A stretch of 64,000 nucleotides of DNA from Mucilaginibacter endophyticus (lineage in GTDB: Bacteria; Bacteroidota; Bacteroidia; Sphingobacteriales; Sphingobacteriaceae): contig NZ_QPCG01000004.1 in assembly GCF_003351025.1 (NCBI RefSeq), positions 1-64,000 of the forward strand, given 5' to 3'. The notes under the pieces are model-generated. The model was not told where the DNA came from. It made no database searches and saw nothing but the letters and a program-made list of their open reading frames with translations. Position numbers and translations under genes: made by a program. Shown piece by piece: positions 51,966 through 60,322 of the stretch (position 1 is the first letter of the stretch; every line of letters begins with the position of its first letter).

Positions 51966-52059
51966 CGTCATTGCGAGGTACGAAGCAATCTCCTATAAGC
52001 AGAGCAGCTATGCAAACCTCTCTGTACAGTTGGAGATTGCTTCGTATCTCGCAATGACG
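51966..52059. repeat. REP-like palindrome, family A copy 3
   Basis: CGTCATTGCGAGGTACGAAG opens and CTTCGTATCTCGCAATGACG closes; inner arms CAATCTCC/GGAGATTG. It is a variant of copies 1 and 2 (GTACGAAG in place of AACGACGAAG) and sits inside the hut operon between hutU and hutI. Confidence 0.8.
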
Positions 52060-52076
52060 TTTTTATATTTCACGTT

Positions 52077-53750
52077 TTACCAAACCTTTAACCCAAACTT
52101 ATCCGCCCATTCGGCAGCTTTATCATAGCCCGCATCGGTATGCCTGAAAATACCCATGGCCGGATCATTATGCAGCACCCGCTTCAAACAAGTTGTCGCA
52201 CGGTCGGTGCCATCGGCCAGTACTACCATGCCGGCGTGTTGGGAATAGCCCATGCCTACACCACCACCATGATGGAACGAGATCCAGGTTGCGCCGCCTG
52301 AGGCATTGGCCATCAGGTTAAGCAAGGGCCAATCAGAAACCGCATCCGAGCCGTCAAGCATAGCCTCGGTTTCACGGTTAGGTGAAGCTACCGAACCGCA
52401 ATCCAAATGATCGCGACCGATTACTATCGGACCTTTTACTTTACCTGTGCGTACCAGTTCATTAAATATCAGTCCGGCTTTTTCACGCTCGCCCATTCCC
52501 AGCCAGCAAATGCGGGCAGGCAAACCCTGGAACGCTATCTTTTCACGCGCCTTTTTAAGCCAGGTAATTAATGGTTTATTCTCCGGAAAAGCTTCAATCA
52601 ACGCCTGATCGGTTGTATAAATATCCTCCGGATCGCCGGATAAGGCCACCCACCTGAACGGGCCTTTGCCTTCACAAAACAGCGGACGGATATAGGCTGG
52701 CGTAAAACCCGGGAAGTTAAAAGCATCAGCTTCGCCACCCTGCCGGGCAAACTCGCGGAGGTTGTTGCCATAATCAAAAGTTACGGCGCCTTGTTTTTGC
52801 AGCTCCAGCATTAAGCCTACATGCCTGGCCATGCTTTTCAATGATCGTCGCTTATACTCCACCGCATCATCTTTTCTCAAAGCAACCGCCTCATTTAATG
52901 ACAGATCATTAGGTACATAACCATTTAAAGGATCATGTGCCGAAGTTTGATCGGTAAGTATATCCGGGATAAGATTATCTTTCAACAGCTTTTCGAGCAG
53001 ATCACCTGCATCAATCACCAGGCCGACAGAAAGCGTTTCTTTTTTGGAGATAGCTTCTTTTACCCACTGGATAGCTTCATCATACGATTCCGTCATCCGG
53101 TCGATATATTTGGTATCAACCCTTTTTTGAATCCTTGATGCATCCACATCGGCACCTAAAAACACGGCACCGGCCATGGTTGCGGCCAATGGCTGAGCTC
53201 CGCCCATACCACCTAAACCAGCGCTTACAATGAGCTTACCAGCCAAATCGCCATTAAAATGTTGGTTGCCGCACTCTACAAAAGTTTCATAGGTGCCTTG
53301 TAAAATGCCTTGAGTACCTATATAGATCCAGCTGCCTGCCGTCATTTGCCCGTACATCATCAGGCCTTTTTCACGAAGCTCATTAAAATGTTCCCAATTA
53401 GCCCAGGCAGGTACCAAGTTACTGTTGGCTATTAAAACACGCGGCGCCTCCGGGTGGCTTCGGATAATCCCAACCGGCTTACCCGATTGAATGAGCAGTG
53501 AGTGATATTCATCCAATTCCAGCAGCAGTTCAATTATCTTGCGCAGTGCCTCCGGATTGCGGGCAGCCTGGCCTATCCCTCCATAAACCACCAGTTCGTC
53601 GGGGTTTTCGGCAACCTGGCCGTCAAGGTTATTCAGCAGCATCCGTAGCGGTGCTTCGGTTTGCCAGCTTTTGGCATGAAGCTGCATGCCACGCGGCGCT
53701 TTGTACACCGGGTGCCTGGCGTAGGCGTTAATAAATTCCGAACTCGTCAT
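52077..53750 (-). CDS. hutU: Urocanate hydratase
   Basis: A 557-aa urocanase: adds water to urocanate with NAD acting as electrophile, giving imidazolone-propionate. Diagnostic blocks: SAGLGGMGGAQPLAATMAGAVFLGADVD (NAD), YGNNLREFARQGGEADAF, PVRWVALSGDPEDIYTTD-like CEGKGPFRWVALSGDPEDI and GGVGMGYSQHAGMVV. Complete at both ends. Start overlaps the hutH stop by 23 bases, so translation is coupled. Confidence 0.96.
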   Translation of the reverse strand: MTSSEFINAYARHPVYKAPRGMQLHAKSWQTEAPLRMLLNNLDGQVAENPDELVVYGGIGQAARNPEALRKIIELLLELDEYHSLLIQSGKPVGIIRSHPEAPRVLIANSNLVPAWANWEHFNELREKGLMMYGQMTAGSWIYIGTQGILQGTYETFVECGNQHFNGDLAGKLIVSAGLGGMGGAQPLAATMAGAVFLGADVDASRIQKRVDTKYIDRMTESYDEAIQWVKEAISKKETLSVGLVIDAGDLLEKLLKDNLIPDILTDQTSAHDPLNGYVPNDLSLNEAVALRKDDAVEYKRRSLKSMARHVGLMLELQKQGAVTFDYGNNLREFARQGGEADAFNFPGFTPAYIRPLFCEGKGPFRWVALSGDPEDIYTTDQALIEAFPENKPLITWLKKAREKIAFQGLPARICWLGMGEREKAGLIFNELVRTGKVKGPIVIGRDHLDCGSVASPNRETEAMLDGSDAVSDWPLLNLMANASGGATWISFHHGGGVGMGYSQHAGMVVLADGTDRATTCLKRVLHNDPAMGIFRHTDAGYDKAAEWADKFGLKVW

Positions 53751-55287
53751 GACTTAAATCTATTTGGTGAGCAATAGCGGCATCATTAGCTGTTTTCAGC
53801 AAGGAGCCATCGGTGATGAGTTGGTAAAGGCTGTTGATATCATCAGCAAAAACACGGTCGTCCTGTATAAAATCTACATGCTGCCTCACCAGGTTATGGC
53901 AGGCTTCAATAACCGGAGTTGATTTTAACGGTCGCCGGAAATCCATGGCCTGGGCCGCGTAAAGCAGTTCAATGGCCTGAATATATTCGATATTATCAAT
54001 TACCTGGTGCAGTTTGCGCCCACTGATGGATCCCATGGATACATGGTCTTCCTGCCCTAATGAAGTAGGCACACTATCGGCACTTGCCGGGAAACACAGG
54101 GTTTTATTTTCAGTCACGAGGGCCGCCGTAGTATACTGCGGGATCATCAAGCCAGAATTAAGTCCGGCATCATGTGTAAGCAGTTTTGGCAAACCATACC
54201 GCCCTTCACTCATGAGATAGCAACGCCTGTCGGCAATGTTCCCAATTTCGGCGGCCGCAGTGGTGGCATAATCAAGCGGCAAAGCCAAAGGCTGCCCGTG
54301 AAAATTGCCTCCGCTGATGGTATCATCGGCATTAAAAATAACAGGGTTATCAGTAACCGAATTAAGCTCGACTTCAGTAAGCTCCTTTAAATGCAGCCAG
54401 GCGTTGCGCGATGCGCCATGTACCTGCGGCATACAGCGGAGCGAGTATGGGTCCTGCACTCTATCGCAGTTAATGTGCGATGAGTTAATTTCCGAACCAT
54501 CCAATAGGGTAAATAAGCGGTGCGCTACCATACGCGTGCCTTTAAACGGGCGGATCTGGTGCAGCCGCTCATCAAAAGGACGGATAGAGCCCATCAATCC
54601 TTCTAACGACATGGCGCCAATCAGGTCGGCACGGTTAAGTGCATCATCCAATCGCTGCACTGCTTTTATAGCGAATGAAAGGATGAATTGCGTCCCGTTG
54701 ATCAAAGCCAAACCTTCTTTAGGGCCGAGTGATAATGGTTTTAAATCATGTTTATTTAAAACCTCTCCGGCAGCTATCTTTTCGCCATTCTCAAATACAT
54801 AACCCAAGCCAATCAGCGGTAAAAACAGGTGTGATAACGGTGCAAGATCACCCGATGCACCCACCGAACCCTTTTCAGGTACTACGGGGATAATATCATT
54901 ATCAATATGCCAGATGATGCGTTCAAGCGTACTTAACGCAATGCCCGAATAGCCCTGCGCCAACGCATGCACCTTGGTGATCATCATCAATTTGGCAATT
55001 TCCTGCGGGATGGGTTTTCCCACGCCTACGCTGTGACTTTTAAGGATATTGCTTTGCAGCAAACTGGTGTCTTCCTCCGAGATCCGGGTATCGCACAGCG
55101 GGCCGAAACCTGTATTGATACCGTAAACCGGGTGGTGGCTGTGTACTATCTTCTCCACCTCCTGCCAGGAGTTTTTGATCATCTCGGCAGCCTCATTATT
55201 GATGATACCTTTGGCTTTGCCCGATGCGATGTCAAGACAAGTGCCAATAGTTAAATGATCGGTGCCGTAATTAAATGTATTAGTCAT
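53728..55287 (-). CDS. hutH: Histidine ammonia-lyase
   Basis: A 519-aa MIO enzyme that removes ammonia from histidine to form urocanate. The MIO-forming triad Ala144-Ser145-Gly146 sits in GSVGASGDLAPL; YGINTGFGPL and QDPYSLRCMPQVHG are the usual flanks, and LGQEDHVSMGSISGRKL is in the C-terminal half. The start overlaps the stop of the upstream marR by eight bases (55280-55287). It heads the structural part of the operon. Confidence 0.97.
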   Translation of the reverse strand: MTNTFNYGTDHLTIGTCLDIASGKAKGIINNEAAEMIKNSWQEVEKIVHSHHPVYGINTGFGPLCDTRISEEDTSLLQSNILKSHSVGVGKPIPQEIAKLMMITKVHALAQGYSGIALSTLERIIWHIDNDIIPVVPEKGSVGASGDLAPLSHLFLPLIGLGYVFENGEKIAAGEVLNKHDLKPLSLGPKEGLALINGTQFILSFAIKAVQRLDDALNRADLIGAMSLEGLMGSIRPFDERLHQIRPFKGTRMVAHRLFTLLDGSEINSSHINCDRVQDPYSLRCMPQVHGASRNAWLHLKELTEVELNSVTDNPVIFNADDTISGGNFHGQPLALPLDYATTAAAEIGNIADRRCYLMSEGRYGLPKLLTHDAGLNSGLMIPQYTTAALVTENKTLCFPASADSVPTSLGQEDHVSMGSISGRKLHQVIDNIEYIQAIELLYAAQAMDFRRPLKSTPVIEACHNLVRQHVDFIQDDRVFADDINSLYQLITDGSLLKTANDAAIAHQIDLSHDEFGIY

Positions 55288-55789
55288 TGCCGGCGGGTTT
55301 TAAATTGGTATTTAGTTTTTCAATGATATTATCGGCCAGTTTAGTTTGGCGGAAAGTTTTTTCAAGAGCGGTTACAGCAGGTAATAATTGTTGGGCGGTT
55401 TCATCGCTTTCAACCAGTTGCGTCATGGCTTCGCTGATGGCATCCCAAACAGGCATGATCTGCACTAACAATTCACGACCACTTTCTGTAAGTGTAACCA
55501 ACTGGCGGCGACCATCATCGCTGCAGGTATCGCTGGTAACCAGGTTACGTTTTTTTAAGTTGGTGATGAGCTGGCTGGCAGCCGGATGCGACACCTCTAT
55601 CTGTTCGCTTAATTCTTTGATGGATAAAGCATCATTTTTTGATAACAGGTAAAATACAGGGAACCAACTGGCATCAAAATCAATCCCGGCGTTTTGGTAA
55701 GCCTTGTTTATTTCGGCCAAAAAAGCTTCGCTCAATCGCCTTAAGCGACTGCCCAAAACCAGGTAGCCCAAACTTTGATATAAATTCAT
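55280..55789 (-). CDS. MarR family transcriptional regulator
   Basis: A 169-aa winged-helix regulator. The recognition helix is in the middle: DALSIKELSEQIEVSHPAASQLITNLKKRNLV, followed by the wing DTCSDDGRRQLVTLTESGRELL. It is the first gene of the hut operon and overlaps hutH by eight bases, so it is likely a local regulator of histidine use, although most hut repressors are GntR-type (HutC). A strong palindrome lies just upstream of its ATG (55799-55816), so it is probably autoregulatory. Ligand unknown; urocanate is a plausible guess. Confidence 0.85.
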   Translation of the reverse strand: MNLYQSLGYLVLGSRLRRLSEAFLAEINKAYQNAGIDFDASWFPVFYLLSKNDALSIKELSEQIEVSHPAASQLITNLKKRNLVTSDTCSDDGRRQLVTLTESGRELLVQIMPVWDAISEAMTQLVESDETAQQLLPAVTALEKTFRQTKLADNIIEKLNTNLKPAGND

Positions 55790-55798
55790 GATGCAATT

Positions 55799-55816
55799 TA
55801 TATAAGTGCTTATATA
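55799..55816 (-). promoter_or_regulatory. Palindromic operator upstream of marR-hut operon
   Basis: TATATAAG-TG-CTTATATA, perfect 8-bp arms, flanked by a further imperfect GCAATT/AATTGC match (55793-55821). It ends 10 bases before the marR ATG, in the position of a promoter -7 region. This fits a MarR dimer site. Confidence 0.65.
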
Positions 55817-55867
55817 ATTGCAAATTTTATTTTATTCATTAGTGCCTTCTGCGTTAAACGTCCAATA

Positions 55868-56340
55868 CGTAAGTGACGGGCTTTGCAGTTATAACTTACA
55901 TTGTCGCGCTCTTGGCCGCGCGGGGCCAGTCACTTTTTTCTTGATAAAAAAGTAACCAAAAAATCAAGTCAGCAGGGAGGCTTCTTTTCGCTCAGCCTCG
56001 ACCATTGTCCCGGCCTGCCTTTGCCCTGCAAATCAGGCAGAACCACGGCTGCAATTATTTTGCCTCGCTTCGCCCACACATTGCCACACCTTCTGCAAAA
56101 ACTTGCTATGCCCTGCAACCGCACAGCCCAGCATTGTTCTACCCGATTTCACCCGAAGCTTACCTGCTGACGAAAAACACGTTTTCCAATTTGTTATACC
56201 TCGTTTTCGCTCAGAATGACATAATTGAAATGGGTGTCATGCTGAGCCAGTCGAAGCATAGTGGGTGGGGCCTCTGCGCGCGTCCTTCGACGGGCTCAGG
56301 ATGACAGTCCCTCCACACCTGGTGTCATATCACCTTTACA
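55868..56340. repeat. Repeat-rich spacer without genes
   Basis: This part of the 660-base gap between marR and the reductase gene holds (i) a block near 55868-55965 with GTAAGTGACGGGCTTTGCAG and AAAAAAGTAACCAAAAAATC, and (ii) an imperfect palindrome TGTCATGCTGAGC...GCTCAGGATGACA (56235-56306). Both words recur widely in Bacteroidota intergenic DNA by my memory. Short frames here (55901, 56005, 56265) follow the repeats and are not genes. Confidence 0.55.
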
Positions 56341-56453
56341 GATCCCGATTTTCTCTTACTCAGAATGACAGTTTTTTTATGAATTGGCTAAAATGCAACA
56401 AAGCCACTTTGCGTTTGCAAAATGGCTTTGTTAATACAGCTAAGAATAGGATC

Positions 56454-57347
56454 CTATTTCAAATAACCGGCATTTTTAATATCAAAGATCAAGCCGGTTG
56501 CTTTGGGTTGCCAACCTAAAGTTGCGCGAGTTTTTTCGCTGGATGAAGGGCAATTCATAGATGCGAAATGCAGGAACCAACCAAAATGAGCAGCTGCCTC
56601 ATCGCCCGATTTACTGAGCACAGGCAAATTCAAACCATTGCCAATCGCTTCGGCAATTTCCCTGAAGGCAACACCTTGTTCATCAACTGCATGGAACACA
56701 CGAAGTTCGGGCTGTTTTTCTACTATCAATCGATATAAAACCGCCGCGTCTGAACGATGAACAGCCGGCCAAAAATTATTGCCATCGCCAATATAGGCCG
56801 ATTCGCCTTTTTCTTTCGTCATGTTAATAATCATCGGCACAAAGCCATGATCTCCTTCGCCATGCACGCTTGGTGGCAGGCGTACCAAATAAGCTTTAAC
56901 ACCTTTTTCGGCAACGGCTTTAGTAGCTTCTTCTGTAGCTACGCGCGGATTAACATTTGATGTAGCAGGAGGCACGTCATCTTCGGTTACCAGGCGACCG
57001 TAATTTAAAAGCCCTACCCCTGATGTAACAACCAGAGGCCTATCTGTCCCGGCCAAAGACTCGCCTAACGCGGCGATTACTTTGCGATCATCTTCGCAAT
57101 TGTCTTTAAACCTGGAAAAATCGTGATTAAAAGCCGTATGGATCACGGCATCGCAGGCCGCGGCGCCTTTCTGAATAAATTCAAGGTCATTTATATCGCC
57201 AAGGTATGCTTCAGCTCCTGTTGCTGTTACCTGTTCGGCCCCCTTATCTGAACGGACAAGGCCAAGTACCTGGTGACCTGCCGCCAAAAGTTCTTTTACT
57301 ATTGCTGAGCCTACAAATCCCGAGGCTCCGGTTACAAATACACGCAT
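56454..57347 (-). CDS. NAD(P)-dependent SDR family oxidoreductase
   Basis: A short-chain reductase/epimerase-type protein. I start at MRVFVTGASGFVGSAIVKEL (57347, 297 aa), where the Rossmann fold begins; an ATG at 57371 would add MYQIKSLN. The NAD(P) motif is GASGFVGS, followed by VRSDKGAEQ, which suggests NADPH. Typical SDR catalytic Tyr-xxx-Lys is not obvious: the region around 120-160 reads LLNYGRLVTEDDVPPATSNV and RVATEEATKAVAEKG, so this is an atypical member. It is next to a Crp/Fnr gene and an operator-like palindrome. Confidence 0.78.
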   Translation of the reverse strand: MRVFVTGASGFVGSAIVKELLAAGHQVLGLVRSDKGAEQVTATGAEAYLGDINDLEFIQKGAAACDAVIHTAFNHDFSRFKDNCEDDRKVIAALGESLAGTDRPLVVTSGVGLLNYGRLVTEDDVPPATSNVNPRVATEEATKAVAEKGVKAYLVRLPPSVHGEGDHGFVPMIINMTKEKGESAYIGDGNNFWPAVHRSDAAVLYRLIVEKQPELRVFHAVDEQGVAFREIAEAIGNGLNLPVLSKSGDEAAAHFGWFLHFASMNCPSSSEKTRATLGWQPKATGLIFDIKNAGYLK

Positions 57348-57397
57348 ATTCAATGATTTTATTTGATACAAAACTCTTCAATAAAATCCTGCCAAAG

Positions 57398-57413
57398 ATG
57401 GTCATGTGACCAT
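57398..57413 (-). promoter_or_regulatory. Palindrome between Crp gene and SDR gene
   Basis: ATGGTCA-TG-TGACCAT, perfect 7-bp arms. It overlaps a near-consensus promoter box CATCTTTG (minus strand, 57393-57400) of the reductase gene. A candidate operator for the upstream Crp/Fnr regulator. Confidence 0.5.
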
Positions 57414-57421
57414 AATTACAA

Positions 57422-57997
57422 TTAGCGCTGTAACTGCGCGTGCCTGATACGTGTAAGTGTTTTTATGGAAATACCAAGATAAGCGGCAATCATGCGGAGA
57501 GGTAAACGGGACAGGTACTCCGGAAAAGTCTGCACAAAATCGTCATACCTTTCTTCGGGCGTAGCACTTAATGAAAGCAGTATGCGCTTCCGGCTATAAT
57601 GAGTATTACGAGCTATAAGTTCTTCAGCAAATTGTTTAAGTTGTGGAATCTCCGCCCGCAGCATTTCAAAATCATTTTTCTGCCAACAGAGTATTGTGGT
57701 TGGCTCAGCCGCTCCTATACTCACAGCCGAAGGTATTTGTTTGTCGTAACTTTCAACATCCAGTGTCCAGCTATTTCCGGGCGAGAACTGCAGAATATGT
57801 TGATTACCATCGGCAGAAATATTGAAAGTATACAACATTCCGCTTACAACAAAAACCTTATGCCTGCATATTTCACCGACACTAAAAAGGACCTCGTTGC
57901 GGCGTAATGTGTGTTGCACTGCCAGGTCGCTGATCCGGCGAATGGCCTCTTCAGCCATGTTTCCCACTCTAAGATATGTTTCAAATTCCGGATGCAT
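57422..57997 (-). CDS. Crp/Fnr family transcriptional regulator
   Basis: A 191-aa regulator. The cyclic-nucleotide-binding-like beta-barrel runs from about 20 to 120 (RRNEVLFSVGEICRHKVFVVSGMLYTFN, LDVESYDKQIPSAVSIGA), the dimer helix from 125 to 140 (AEELIARNTHYSRKRIL), and a C-terminal helix-turn-helix at about 160-185 (LRMIAAYLGISIKTLTRIRH). No Fe-S Cys cluster of Fnr is present, and the phosphate-binding arginine of Crp is not obvious, so its ligand is unknown. It is followed, after 50-75 bases, by the SDR gene on the same strand. Confidence 0.88.
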   Translation of the reverse strand: MHPEFETYLRVGNMAEEAIRRISDLAVQHTLRRNEVLFSVGEICRHKVFVVSGMLYTFNISADGNQHILQFSPGNSWTLDVESYDKQIPSAVSIGAAEPTTILCWQKNDFEMLRAEIPQLKQFAEELIARNTHYSRKRILLSLSATPEERYDDFVQTFPEYLSRLPLRMIAAYLGISIKTLTRIRHAQLQR

Positions 57998-58053
57998 TAT
58001 CCAAAAATAATAAACATTTCAATAGCAAGCCGGGCACTGTAAAAACATGACAC

Positions 58054-59076
58054 TTAAATATTAAATACTTTTTCGGGCTTCTTTTTGATGTTCTTGTACC
58101 AAAAATCACGCGCCTTTACACCCCAGATAAAGCGGTTAACATCGCGCTGTTGTGATACCTGGCTCCGCTTGGTGAGGTAGTATAGTTTATTTGCATTCTT
58201 CTTTAGCAGCCACCACAGGCGTAGCGACAAAAAATGGCTGGTATAGCCACAGTAAAGGTTATATAGCTGTTTTACAAATTGAGGGTTCTTGTTTTCTTTA
58301 AATTTTAAGCAATGAGCAATCCACCTAATGTCCTGCTTTAGTTTCAGGCCTTTTGTCTCCTCCTTTTTCTCTTTTACCGTACTGCTTTCGGCATGGCGGC
58401 GATACTTAACCAGGCACTTCGGAATAAAATCAATGGTTCCAATATTTAAAGCAACGTAACTTAACCACCAGTCGTGATACAGATCTTTATTAAAAGGCAA
58501 CGCATGGTTTAGTAAATCACGCTGTGCCATGATAGCGTGTCCCGAAACGCAATTTTCAAGCAGGAAAACTTCCGGATCATCCCCTTTATAGAAATTATAA
58601 ACATCAGACATTTTATAGTTGTAATGACTACCCTCTTCATTAACAACATCTGAATTATAGTAAGAAAACCGCTGCCCGTTTTCATCAATAAACTCCGAAT
58701 CGTGATAGATCAGCTGATTGTCGCCGATTGCTTTCACCTGCAATTCAATTTTTTCGGGGTGCCACAAATCGTCCTGATCACAAAAAGCTATGAGTTTCCC
58801 TTTTGAATAACCAAAAGCTATTTCAAAGTTTTTTGCAAAGCCAACATTACGGGCATTTCTATAAACATGAAACCGGGGATATAATGCTGCATATTCCTGC
58901 AAAATATCATAGGTACTGTCTGATGAACAATCGTCAACCGCAATAATTTCGATGTTTTGATAGGTTTGTGTAATCAACGTGTCTAATTGCTGACGCAGGT
59001 ATTGTTCTCCGTTGTATGTGCAAAGGACAATAGAAACAAGAGCGTTATCTGTCATAGGTAGTAAACTTTTGTTCAT
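58054..59076 (-). CDS. GT2 family glycosyltransferase
   Basis: A 340-aa GT-A enzyme. The donor-binding half begins ALVSIVLCTYNGEQYLRQQLDTL and IEIIAVDDCSSDSTYDIL; the metal motif is in AFCDQDDLWHPEKIE. LYHDWWLSYVALNIGTIDFIPKCLVKYRRH ends the domain, as in rhamnosyl- or galactosyltransferases of the WbbL type. The C-terminal 80 residues are basic. It is divergent from the three glycosyltransferase genes that start at 59466 and probably shares their promoter region. Specificity is unknown. A start seven residues further in (MTDNAL) is possible. Confidence 0.85.
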   Translation of the reverse strand: MNKSLLPMTDNALVSIVLCTYNGEQYLRQQLDTLITQTYQNIEIIAVDDCSSDSTYDILQEYAALYPRFHVYRNARNVGFAKNFEIAFGYSKGKLIAFCDQDDLWHPEKIELQVKAIGDNQLIYHDSEFIDENGQRFSYYNSDVVNEEGSHYNYKMSDVYNFYKGDDPEVFLLENCVSGHAIMAQRDLLNHALPFNKDLYHDWWLSYVALNIGTIDFIPKCLVKYRRHAESSTVKEKKEETKGLKLKQDIRWIAHCLKFKENKNPQFVKQLYNLYCGYTSHFLSLRLWWLLKKNANKLYYLTKRSQVSQQRDVNRFIWGVKARDFWYKNIKKKPEKVFNI

Positions 59077-59465
59077 TACATTGTATTAACGTAAACTTTT
59101 AACGAATAATTACAGCACATTCTTTTTTTAACATATTTAACATTTGAATGTTAACCTATACGATATATCCGTAAAGGGTAACTGCGCAATATTGATGCCG
59201 CATTTTTATTCCGCAAATCATCAGCCTATCGTAACCAGCAGACAGACAGGCACTATCAGATACAAAAACTAATAACATCACAAGCCGGCCGTATAATACT
59301 ATCGTATGGTTTTTGTATCTTTGAGGTTTATTGATTTATACTCAACAATATATTTGTGCTACAAACAACTGCCAGTCCCACTAAATCAGTATTTATAGTT
59401 TCCTGCTTCAAAAACAGGACATTGCTGCCTAAGTAATAACCAGGCGATATATTTTTCCATCAACA
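59077..59465. other. 389-base divergent spacer, glycosyltransferase cluster
   Basis: Contains two exact TAnnTTTG boxes on the plus strand, TATCTTTG (59316-59323) and TATATTTG (59349-59356), both with poor -33 matches. The first would give a leader of about 135 bases before the gene at 59466. No open frame or hairpin of note. Confidence 0.5.
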
Positions 59466-60293
59466 ATGGCTATAACCATACTGTCTACTTTTGTAAAAAA
59501 CATCCGGCCATCAGCTTATAAGTTCAGGTACACTATTTGCACACTGGTTACCCGGCACGAAGAATATGCTGAAATGTTAGATTCATTTATTGAGGCTGGC
59601 TTCGATACTGATATCTGCGAGTACCTGATGATCAATAACAGTGAAGGAAATACGGCAGATGCATATGATGGCATAAACCTGTTCCTTCAAGATGCACAAG
59701 GCGAGTATATTATTGTGTGCCATCAGGATATATTGCTGATCAATAAAGAAAGCAAACAGCTATTGGATCAGCGTATTGCCGAAATGACCGAGTTTGACCC
59801 TAAATGGGCTGTATTGGGGAATGCAGGTGCAGTTGACAGGTTGTATAAACGGAATGTTTTTAAGATAGCCTACCCCAACGGAAAAATTGACATTAAAGGC
59901 GACTTGCCGCAAAAGGTATGTAGCGTTGATGAAAATTTTATCGTAATTAAAAAAAGCGCTAATCTTTCATTGTCTTCAGACATTGGGGGATTTCATTTTT
60001 ATGGTCTTGATATTTGTATGGGGGCCGAGTTTAGGGGGTATACATGCTACGTGATTGATTTTTTATTGCTGCACAAAAGCCTGGGTAATGTAGATGCAAC
60101 CTTCAAACGCTCATTTAAAGTAGTAAAAAGTAAATACACACATTTTTTAAGGAGCAGATACGTTAATACTACTATTGCAAGTTTCTACCTTTCGGGCTCG
60201 CCTCTTAAAAACGCGATATTTAATACGAGGCTGTTCAGGCGGGTAATTAAAACTTTTGAAGAAATAAAGGCTAAGCTTAACCGCGCTAAGTAA
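59466..60293 (+). CDS. Glycosyltransferase-like protein, divergent GT-A
   Basis: A 275-aa protein of likely GT-A fold. YTICTLVTRHEEYAEMLDSFIEAGF resembles a GT2 start, and GEYIIVCHQDILLINKESKQLLDQRI takes the place of the DxD segment (HQD rather than DQD). FHFYGLDICMGAEFRGYTCYVIDFLLLHKSLG resembles the acceptor end. The family is unfamiliar; it looks like the small glycosyltransferase group found in polysaccharide clusters. It is followed after 29 bases by a standard GT2 gene. Catalytic activity is uncertain as the acidic motif is unusual. Confidence 0.6.
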   Translation: MAITILSTFVKNIRPSAYKFRYTICTLVTRHEEYAEMLDSFIEAGFDTDICEYLMINNSEGNTADAYDGINLFLQDAQGEYIIVCHQDILLINKESKQLLDQRIAEMTEFDPKWAVLGNAGAVDRLYKRNVFKIAYPNGKIDIKGDLPQKVCSVDENFIVIKKSANLSLSSDIGGFHFYGLDICMGAEFRGYTCYVIDFLLLHKSLGNVDATFKRSFKVVKSKYTHFLRSRYVNTTIASFYLSGSPLKNAIFNTRLFRRVIKTFEEIKAKLNRAK

Positions 60294-60322
60294 AATACTG
60301 GACGGTCAATTATAATATTTGG

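Noticed and set aside
55901..56519. Several short frames in the marR-reductase spacer
   Set aside because: They follow repeat words, lack domains and overlap each other; no start signal.
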